Positions 48,801-60,800 of a DNA stretch of 64,000 nucleotides are shown here, piece by piece (the first letter of the stretch is position 1; the number at the start of each line of letters is the position of its first letter). Below the pieces are notes generated by a model. It was given only the letters and a program-made list of their open reading frames with translations, had not been told where the DNA came from and made no database searches. The translations under genes and the position numbers were made by a program. The DNA lies in NCBI GenBank assembly GCA_035048485.1, contig CM068592.1, positions 42,502,045-42,566,044 of the forward strand, given 5' to 3'. The stretch is from Pteria penguin (taxonomy: Eukaryota > Mollusca > Bivalvia > Pterioida > Pteriidae).

Positions 48801-51800
48801 CCTGCTGTGGTCATACCACACACACACACACACACACACATATACCTGCTGTGGTCATACCACACGCACACACACACACATACCTGCTGTGGTCATACCA
48901 CACACACACACACACATACCTGCTGTGGTCATACCACACACACACACACACATACCTGCTGTGGTTATACCACACACACACACACATACACATACCTGCT
49001 GTGGTCATACCACACACACACACACATACCTGCTGTGGTCATACCACACACATACACATACACATACCTGCTGTGGTCATACCACACACACATGCATGCT
49101 GTAGTCATATCGCACACACACACATGCCAGTTGTGGTCATACCACACACACACATACCTGCTGTGGTCATACCACACACATACCTGCTATGGTCATACCA
49201 CACACATGCCTGCTGTGGTCATACCACACACATACCTGCTGTGGTCATACCACACACACATGCATGCTGTAGTCATATTACACACACACACATGCCGATT
49301 GTGGTCATACCACACACACACATACCTGCTGTGGTCATACCACACACATACCTGCTGTGGTCATACCACACACATGCCTGCTGTGGTCATACCACACACA
49401 TACCTGCTGTGGTCATACCACACACAAATACCTGCTGTGGTCATACCACACACACATACTTGCTATGGTCATACCACACACACATACTTGCTGTGGTCAT
49501 ACCACACACACACATACTTGCTGTGGCCATACCACACACACATACTTGCTGTGGTTATACCACACACACATACTGTAAGTGTACATATATTAGCGCAATC
49601 AATTTTTAGCGCAAAATGCTCGAAAGAGGGGTCAGCAGTATTTTAGCGTAGTCATGAATTAACGCATTTGTCATGTTCGATAAGCGCAATTTATTCATTA
49701 AATCAGCGCATTCAAAACAGTTTTTGGGTTAAAAAATAGTGCGTTTAAGTATGTTACTTACGAGGAATTGAAATATATGCCACACGTGCGACTATCGAAT
49801 CGGCTGGTATGACACGTTTGCCATTGGACATTATTAACGAGTACATGTACCTGGAGTTGTTAAACCGTTGATTGGCTTGGATGACAAGCATCGGGTCAAT
49901 TACCTTACTCACAGTATATGCTGTGAATCAAATACAACCTCATTTCATTCATGTTTATCCAATAACCTACCTTATCATTGAAAGCAAAACACCTAGTTAT
50001 AATGATGTAATATTTTTTTTTTAAAGAAAGACATAGAAAACAAAATGCCATTCTTACGTTTTACGGACGAAGCCATTGTTTTCATAAGTTGATATGAGAT
50101 AATTACTTATATCGTTGACTGCTCTTTGCCTACGTAATAGACGGTATTGCAGAAGCGATGTGCATAGCGGGGGATTAATTCCTAAACTTCAAACCCTGTT
50201 TTTACAATTCTTGCGTTGGTTTTGTGATAATCATATCGACAGTGTCTGGTAATGCTAACATCTTTAATCGATCGTTACTTGTGTCCTCTTTATGCTTCAT
50301 CAAAATAAATGATGAATTTGTTCCTGATAGTTATTTGATAGACATATCTATAGAGTTGAAATTGAAGTGCCCATTTAATTCTATCATCTCATGTACTTTA
50401 TATTAACGTAGTCATGAATTAGCGCACTTTGGACAGCGCTAAAATATCAATCCCGCCAAAATAAGTACACGTACAGTACTTGCTGTGGTCATATCACACA
50501 CACATACATACTATGGTCATACCCCACTTTAACCCACTATAGTCTTACTAAACACGCACATACAATGTATGTGCTGTAGTCATACCACACAGAGACATAC
50601 CTGCTGTAGTTGTACCACCTTCTTTAAAGGCTGGCCTAAGTTTTGATAGATTTTCTAATGTTGTTGGTCTTACACCTTCATCTTTGGAGACCTACAAAAA
50701 GCCCTATGATGCTGAACATTTGTATACAGTATGATTTCAGCTGAGGTGGAATTAATTCAAGGATATAAATTTTCATTTGTTTGTTGATTGTCCAATGTCA
50801 CAGTAGAATTATTTAACCTTTATGACATCATGCTGATCCAATGGTTAATCAATTTTGACCTAAGATAGGTCTCATCTGTTGAATTATGATTTCTGCTATT
50901 TTTTTTTTCTAGTTTATCATTTCTCTGAGATGTCCATCCGTCTTTTCCCTGCAGTGCAGTTCCAGACTGCTGTTTCTCGCACCGGAGATTGACTAATCCC
51001 GTTTTTTTATCAGTACTGGAAAATTCTATCCGGAAAACTTTGTATACTTCCGCGCGTCGTCTGCATTGTTTACAAACAAATGAAACGTGGCAACTCGTTT
51101 TATGCAGAGTACTTAATTTTATTACAACATATTAAATTTTGTGTGTTATCATTGAATTTAAAAATGTTGAAAAATCCTATCAAAATATAAAGTTTCTTCA
51201 TGTAAATCATGGTGTTTTATTTTATTGCGGCAGACTATCTTTTTATTCAATCAGTGATTCGGCCATCAAAGGAAGTAAACGAAAACATTAAAAATAGCTA
51301 TAGCCTACATCGAGCTGCTGAGGTGCGAGAAAAATAATCAAGCACTAGTCTGAGTTCTAGACAGAAAAAGATCAGTCTCGGGCTGGATGAATCAACATAT
51401 CTCAACCGAGGCGTTAGCGTTGTTGATTCATCCAATCAAACGAGTGCTAGATTCTATTAATTACTAGGGATAGCACACAGCACAGTCACAAAGTCATAAT
51501 CTGGTTACTTTTGGTGCTTCACACGTCCAAACATATGCAATTTGTCACATGTTTTGGCCACACTGTCACACAATTGTGTAAAAATCTGCTGCCAAAAAGG
51601 GGCTATACTTGAAAATTGCTTGCCTAATGCTTTGGTCTCTCTGTATCAAGAAAGTGTGACAGTGGACACCCCTGTTGCTGTCTGATATATTATGTAACCA
51701 TGTATATACATCAGAAGAAGTCATATTGGAATAACACTTACAGTCACACTGCGTTCATTTCCATCCTTATCTTGAACCATTGTGGTCACAGGAACAATTT

Positions 51801-54800
51801 CTTCTAAAAATGCCCCAGTTTGCTGAGCTTTAGCTGCCCTAAAACAATCATATTGAAATATAAGAGACTTGTTTCTGTAAAATATATACCAAGACATGTT
51901 TTGAAATGTTGAATTAATGCTGACATGAAGGAAGAGTTCTGACTCTATCACAGGACTCATTGCATATCACATCGCAGGAAATACAAACAGGGAAAGAACT
52001 TGCACATGGGGAAGAAACTCCTGCACAATCAGGCTGGTAACTCTTGAAGTTGAGTAAATGCACTATAAACACTCAGATTTGAGATAAACCTTCTTTCACC
52101 ATGTTCAACTCTGCGCTTGCAAATAATTGTAATAAAATGACTTCAACCTTAAAGTCAACAAGCAGAACCTTTTGTTTGTAAATCAATTTTGGTAATTGTG
52201 TGACAAAAATTTATATTTGCTCATTCATTATCAATTCCTTTCTATATTAATTAAATAACCTTATTCCATTTTCTTAATCTAATTGGTTTAAAGTTATCAA
52301 ATATTGTGTACTGTCCGCCTTATTGTAATTGCAAATTCTACTTCTTATAGGAGAGAGCTTAGCATAAGTATTCTATACTTGTTGCTTGATCCTAAATTTT
52401 ATTAGTCTGTAAATCGATATTTCTTGTATTTGCCTCAATAAATAATGTTTAAACCAAAATGGTCAATTTCCTTAGAAAACAAGGGTCATTTGTCCAAATG
52501 GAACAAGTAAAACTGGACAGAGCCAATCTAACCTTGTTTGTGATGCCAGAGCAAATCTATCCTGTTTCTCTCTTGATATTCCAAATCTCTCAGCCACATT
52601 TTCTGAAGTGATGCTGAAAGAAAAATGTGTTGCCCCATGTACTTGATATTTACTATGTCATTTTATCCAACACTAATTATTCGCCAGGTAAGCTAGTCCA
52701 GACACTTGTCATAGGTAAGTCGTAAACTGGATTACTTTCCATCCTCTTTCCTATCTTATGTAAGTACAAGTTCAATGGCCCTTTTTTCTACTTACCCCAT
52801 TGGTATAAGAATACCCTGTGCTTTATCAAAGATTCTTGGATTTATGGGTACTGTGCTGTCTTGACCTCTATGTAACGTCATCGACTCAACTCTGAAAAAA
52901 AAAATAAAAACTTTATATTATTCATGTCACCTTCTCACTATTAATATCAGAATATGTTGATATTCTTCATGAAATTATTATCCTTACCCTTAATAACAGG
53001 CTTATAAATTCTGTAGAAACATTGAATCTTTGATCAAATGAAATCTTTTTCATAAACCCTAATTCTACGAAAAAAAAATGAGATTCAAAACTTTGGGCAT
53101 ATGGATCATTCCTTTTTCTGACGAGAGCTATAATCTGTCATTGCTCCCTATAATAAAGTACTACAATATGGCATGTCTCTGATAAGAACTTTATTGTTTT
53201 ACCCGCTGATCTCTTGACTTAAAGAAGAGCACTTTACGAAATGTCAACTACTATGATAAGAAATTATAATCGCACATTTTGGTTTCAATAATTATACTGT
53301 ACGTACCCTGCACTGATGCCCATGTCTGTCTGACCAAGCCTGATGCTCCCTGTATAATTCAAGATTATTGACTTTATAAAACATCAACACGCAATAAAGT
53401 TATTGATACAATTCAAAAAAGAAATTACAAGTAGCTCAAATGCTATAATTTTACCATTCAAGATCTTGACATCGACTTGGCATATGCAAGTTCACCATTA
53501 TATACAAGTCCACCACTATATGACAAGTCCACCATTATGTGACAAGTCCACCACTATATGAGAAGTTTACCACTATATGGCTAGTCCACCACTATGTGAC
53601 AAGTCCACCACTATATGAGAAGTTTACCACTATATGGCAAGTCCATCACTATGTGATAAGTCCACCATTATGTGACAAGTCCACCACTATATGAGAAGTT
53701 TACCACTATATGGCAAGTCCACCACTATGTGATAAGTCCACCACTATATGACAAGTCTACCACTGGGAAAAGTCCACCATTATGTGACAAGTCCAACACC
53801 ATGTAATAAGTCCACCACTATGTAGCAAGTTCACCACTATATGATAAGTTCACCACTATATGACAAGTCTACCACTATGTGACAAGTCCACCACTATATG
53901 ACAAGTCCACCACTATATAACAAGCCCATCCCTATATGACAAGTCCACTACAATATAACAAGCATACCACTATATGACAAGTCCACCACAATATAACAAG
54001 CATACCACTATATGACAAGTCCACTACTATATAACAAGTCCACCAATCCACCACTATATGACAAGTCCACCACTTTATAACAAGTCCAGCACTATGTGAT
54101 GAGTCCACCACTATATGACAAGTCTACCACTGTGACAAGTCCACCACTACTTGACAAGTCTACCACTGCAACATGTCCACCAATATTTGACAAGTACACT
54201 GATATGTGACAAGTCAACCACTGTATGACAAGTCAACCACTATATAACAAGCATACCACTATATGACAAGTCCACTACTATATAACAAGTCCACCAATCC
54301 ACCACTATATGACAAGTCCACCACTTTATAACAAGTCCACCACTATGAGATGAGTCCACCACTATATGACAAGTCTACCACTGTGACAAGTCCAGCACTA
54401 TGAGATGAGTCCAGCACTACTTGACAAGTCTACCACTGTGACAAGTCCAGCACTATGTGACAAGTCCACCACAATATGACAAAATTATAATCAGACGAGT
54501 CTCCATATTTTGTTAAAAGTCATTACATAATACCTGATAATTATATTTTCAATCTGAAATGTCAACATGATTTTTTTCACATGTTTATATAATAATCTCA
54601 TACATGTGTAATGGAAGGCAGAAGTATAACACAATACGTAACATGTCAATTTCAGAATAAAAATCTTATATGTTAGTCACTATAGTTCTGATAGATAAAG
54701 AATGCTATTTTCAGACAGAAACTAGCATTTCTGCCGATAAAAGTGCTCCTGAAATATTTACTGTGAATTTTTAAAATGTTAAATAGTTTATGTTTCTTTG

Positions 54801-57800
54801 AGTTACTGTTAAAAGCTATTGTTGACAGATAACATGGTAAAAATATAACTTTTGTGCACTTAGAGTTCTCCTAAAATATTCATATCAAATTCTTTCATGA
54901 TGTAAATTATTGTACATAATGAATGCATTTTTGCAATAACAATTAAAAGCTGAAACCATTTTCTTATCCATAATAAACTAAGAGGGCATACAGAGGAGAA
55001 TATAATTTCCCCCATCACTCCTCCTAGCTCATCTGCACTCACTGTCTCCCTCTCTGCCCCATTTTTGCCAGTGCCTTCTCTACTCCTTTCTACTCTTTAC
55101 TACCCTGTCATCCTACCCTTTTCTCTTTCCACATGTGTAGATATAATACTTGACCTGCCCCTTCTATCTTCCGTCTTCCCCCGTTCTCTTTCCTACCCCT
55201 CCTTCCCACCCTGTCTGCCCCTTCAGTGTGTGTAAGAGTAATATTTGACTTGCCCATTTGTCTCCTCTCTCTTCCATTCTACCCTACATGCCCTGCCACT
55301 TGTGTTGATTTAATACTTGGTCTTGCCCCTTTCTCTCCTCCTCCTTCCTTTTTTTTTTACTCTCCCCTTCACTCTTACTGTCTGTCCCTCTACTATGTTA
55401 CAATACACGACTTACCTCTTCTCTTCCCTAGTTCTTTTATCTCCCCTTCAATCCAAACCTGTCTGATCCTCAACTACAGTGGATATAATACATAAATGTC
55501 TCCTTTTTTCCCTCTCTCCCTCTTCTCATTCTCTCCCCTTCAATCCTACCCTATCTGACCCTCTACCATGTTACAATACATGACCTACAATTTTCTCTTC
55601 CCTTCCTCTCTCTCCCCTTCTTTCCAGTTTGCAAACTGGTGGACCTCTATTGATGTAAATGTAATACTCCATTTGGCTTTCTTTTCCATTTCCTTCCCAC
55701 TGTCCATTATTTTTTTGTTCTCCTTCACCCCTTTTATCCCGCCCACCCCTCCACTAGTGAAGATCTAATACTTGACCTGCCACATTAATGAATGCTTGTA
55801 GACCTGACGAACATTGTCTGTTGACATGAGACAGTGGTACTGTGTCTGGGATGCCACTGAAAAAAATATAAAATGTGGTGATCAGGTATTATAGCTAACT
55901 ATACAGATGATGCATCACTCTCAAGTGCATTCTAATTTACAGATACATGTATAACTTCAGTTATAAGATTTCTACAATAATTATTGTGGATTGTAAGCAA
56001 TTATAGATTTATATTGTAATTTTGTTTATAATGACCATCTTTAATATCCACATATTATCAGTTAGCTGCATTAATCAAAAGTTGAAAATTTACAGCAAAG
56101 ATAAAAACTATTTCAGTAAGTATGATAATTTAGAAAAATCACCAATAAAATTGTGCTGCTCTGCCAGTGACTGCTGCTCTAGGATCACCTACATTTCCTG
56201 AAAATGTATAAAACATATCACATGACAAAGGTGACTCCTTCAAACATATTAAACATATGTGACACAAGTAACTATTTTAAACACATAAAACATAAAAAGT
56301 GACTACTTTAAGCATATAAAACATATCATGTGACACAAGTGACTATATTAAACACATAAAACATAAAAAGTGACTACTTTAAGCAGATAAAACATATCAT
56401 GTAACACAAGTGACTATTTTAAACACATAAAACATAAAAAGTGACTACTTTAAGCATATAAAACATATCATGTGACACAAGTGACTACTTTAAACATATT
56501 ATACATACCATGTGACTACTTTACATATATAAACATATCATGTAACACAAGTGACTATTTTAAACACATAAAACATAAAAAGTGACTACTTTAAGCATAT
56601 AAAACATATCATGTAACACAGGTGACTACTTTAAACATATAATACATATCATATGACACATTGTGACAGGTGACTACTTAAACATACAGGTAACTTCAAA
56701 CCAGCCTGTGGCTGTTTTAGTCATGACCAGAGACTTTGGTCAGCCTGTGGCTGTGTTAGTTATGGCCAGAGACTTTGGTCAGCCTGTGGCTCTGCTGATC
56801 ATTAGATAAAAAGTCTACCAGCCTGTAGCTCTGCTGGTCATAACCAGAGAATGTGGTCAGTCTGTAGTTATAGTGGTCTTAACAAGAGATTGGACAACCT
56901 GTAGCTTTAGTACTGTAGTCATTACAGTGTAGACTGTGACCAACCTCTAATCCTACCAGTCATATCCTAAAATTGAGCATTCTGTAGTCCCATTGGTCAT
57001 CACCAGGAACCCTAACCATTCTGTAGTCCCATTGGTCATCACCAGGAACCCTAACCATTCTGTAGTCCCATAGGTCATCACCAGGAACCCTAACCATTCT
57101 GTAGTCCAATTCGTCATCACCAGGAACCCTAACCATTCTGAAGTCCCATTGGTCATCACCAGGAACCCTAACCATTCTGTAGTCCTATAGGTCATCACCA
57201 GGAACCCTAACCATTCTGTAGTCCAATAGGTCATCACCAGGAACTCTAACCATTCTGTAGTCCCATTCGTCATCACCAGGAACCCTAACCATTCTGTAGT
57301 CCCATAGGTCATCACCAGGAACCCTAACCATTCTGTAGTCCAATAAGTCATCACCAGGAACCCTAACCATTCTGTAGTCCCATAGGTCATCACCAGGAAC
57401 TCTAACCATTCTGTAGTCCCATTCGTCATCACCAGGAACCCTAACCATTCTGTAGTCCCATAGGTCATCACCAGGAACTCTAACCATTCTGTAGTCCCAT
57501 TGGTCATCACCAGGAACTCTAACCATTCTGTAGTCCCATTCGTCATCACCAGGAACCCTAATCATTCTGTAGTCCCATAGGTCATCACCAGGAACTCTAA
57601 CCATTCTGTAGTCCCATTGGTCATCACCAGGAACCCTAACCATTCTGTAGTCCAATAGGTTATCACCAGAAACCCTAACCATTCTGTAGTCCCATTGGTC
57701 TTCACCAGGAACCCTAACCATTCTGTAGTCCCATTGGTCATTTCCAGGAACCCTAACCATTCTGTAGTCCCATTGGTCATCACCAGAAACCCTAACCATT

Positions 57801-60800
57801 CTGTAGCTCTATTGGTCATAACCAGAGACAGTGACAAACCTAACTAATTCTACTGTCATAACCAGAGACTGTGACTAGCCTGACTAGTTCTACTGTCATA
57901 ACCAGAGATTGTGAAAACCTGACTAACTTTACTATCATAACCAGAGACTCTGACAAGCCTGACTAACTCTACTGGCATAACCAGACACTGTGACAAGCCT
58001 GACGAACTCTACTGTCCTAACCAGAGACTGTGATAAACCTGACTAACTCTGCTGTCATAACCAGAGACTGTGACAAGCATGACTAACTCTACTGTCCTAA
58101 CCAGAGACTGTGACAAATCTGACTAGCTCTACTGTCATAACCAGACACTGTGACAAACCTGACTAGCTCTACTGTCATAACCAGAGACTGTGACAAGCCT
58201 GGCTAGCTCTACTGTCATAACCAGAGACTGTGATAAACCTGACTGACTCTACTTGCATAACCAGAGATTGTGACAAGCCTGATTAACTCTACTGTCATAA
58301 CCAGAGACTGTGACAAGCCTGACTAACTCTACTTGAATAACCAGAGACTGTGACAAGCCTGACTAACTCTACTTGAATAACCAGAGACTGTGACAAGCCT
58401 GACTAACTCTACTGTCATAACCAGAGACTGTGACAAACCTGACTAACTGTACTGGCATAACAAGCCTGACTAACTCTACTGTCATATAACAACAGACTGT
58501 GACAACTGTGACTAACTGTACTGGCACAACTAGAGACTGTGACAAGCCTGACTAGCTCTACGGTCATAACCAGAGACTGTATTAAGCCTTACTAACTCCA
58601 GTGGCATAACCAGAGACTGTGACAAGCCTGACTAACTCTACTGTCATAACAAAAGAGTGTGATGTACAAGCCTGACTAGCTCTACTGTCATAACCAGAGA
58701 CTGTGATAAACCTGACTAACTCTGCTGTCATAACCAGAGACTGTGACAAGCATGACTAACTCTACTGTCCTAACCAGAGACTGTGACAAATCTGACTAGC
58801 TCTACTGTCATAACCAGACACTGTGACAAACCTGACTAGCTCTAATGTCATAACCAGAGACTGTGACAAGCCTGGCTAGCTCTACTGTCATAACCAGAGA
58901 CTGTGATAAACCTGACTAACTCTACTTGCATAACCAGAGACTGTGACAAGCCTGATTAACTCTACTGTCATAACCAGAGACTCTGACAAGCCTGACTAAC
59001 TCTACTTGAATAACCAGAGACTGTGACAAGCCTGACTAACTCTACTGTCATAACCAGAGACTGTGACAAACCTGACTAACTGTACTGGCATAACAAGCCT
59101 GACTAACTCTACTGTCATATAACAACAGACTGTGACAACTGTGACTAACTGTACTGGCACAACTAGAGACTGTGACAAGCCTGACTAGCTCTATGGTCAT
59201 AACCAGAGACTGTATTAAGCCTTACTAACTCCAGTGGCATAACCAGAGACTGTGACAAGCCTGACTAACTCTACTGTCATAACAAAAGAGTGTGACGTAC
59301 AAGCCTGACTAGCTCTACTGTCATAACCAGAGACTGTGATAAACCTGACTAACTCTATTGTCATAACCAGAGACTGTGATAAACCTGACTAACTCTACTG
59401 TCCTAACCAGAGACTGTGAGAAGCCTGACTAGCTCTACTGTCATAACCAGAGACTGTGAAAAGCCTGACTAGCTCTACTGTCATGACCAGAGACTGTGAC
59501 AAACCTGACTAACTCTGCTGTCATAACCAGAGACTGTGACAAACCTGGCTAACTCTGCTGGCATAACCAGAGACTGTGACAAGCCTGACTAACTCTTCTG
59601 TCATAACCAGAGACTGTGACAAGCCTGACTAACTCTACTGTCATAACCAGAGACTGTGACAAACCTGGCTAACTCTACTGTCATATCCACAGACTGTGAC
59701 AAACCTGACTAACTCTACTGTCATAACCAGAAACTGTGACAAACCTGACTAACTCTACTGCCATAACCAGAGACCGTGACAAGCCTGACTTATTCTACTG
59801 TCATAACCAGAGACTGTGACAAGCCTGACTAACTCTACTGTCATAACCAGAGACTGTGACAAGCCTGACTAACTCTACTGTCATAACAAAAAAGTGTGAC
59901 GTACAGGCCTGACTAGCTCTACTGTCATAACCAGAGACTGTGATAAACCTGACTAACTCTATTGTCATAACCAGAGACTGTGATAAACCTGACTAACTCT
60001 ACTGTCATAACCAGAGACTGTGAGAAGCCTGACTAGCTCTACTGTCTTAACCAGAAACTGTGAAAAGCCTGACTAGCTCTACTGTCATAACCAGAGACTG
60101 TGACAAACCTGACTAACTCTGCTGTCATAACCAGAGACTGTGACAAACCTGGCTAACTCTGCTGGCATAACCAGAGACTGTGACAAGCCTGACTAACTCT
60201 ACTGTCATAACCAGAAACTGTGACAAGCCTGACTAACTCTAATGTCATAACCAGAAACTGTGACAAGCCTGACTAACTCTAATGTCATAACCAGAGACTG
60301 TGACAAACCTGGCTAACTCTACCTTCATAACCAGAGACTGTGACAAACCTGACTAACTCTACTGTCATAACCAGAGACTGTGACAAACCTGACTAACTCT
60401 ACTGTCATAACCAGAGACTGTGACAAGCCTGACTAATTCTACTGTCATAACCAGAGACTGTGACAAGCCTGACTAACTCTACTGTCATAACCAGAGACTG
60501 TGACAAGCCTGACTAACTCTACTGTCATAACCAGAGACTGTGACAAGCCTGACTAACTCTACTGTCATAACCAGAGACTGTGACAAGCCTGACTAACTCT
60601 ACCGTCATAACCAGAGACTGTGACAAGCCTGACTAACTCTACTGTCATAACCAGAGACTGTGACAAACCTGACTAACTCTACTGTCATAACCAGAGACTG
60701 TGACAAGCCTGACTAACTCTACTGTCATAACCAGAGACTGTGACAAGCCTGGCTAGCTCTACCGTCATAACCAGACACTTTGACAAGCCTGACTAACTCT

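Noticed and set aside
48658..49646. Long open frames of His/Thr-rich repeats (up to about 308 codons) on the plus strand
   Set aside because: They arise from the CA-rich satellite in ACAA1 intron 9; there is no unique sequence, start context or splice site, and the frame is antisense to a confirmed gene.
56953..57837. Minus-strand open frames of about 200 codons with 13-residue repeats ([13 protein letters not shown])
   Set aside because: The 39-bp unit is a multiple of three, so frames stay open by arithmetic. The region lies in ACAA1 intron 2 between confirmed exons.
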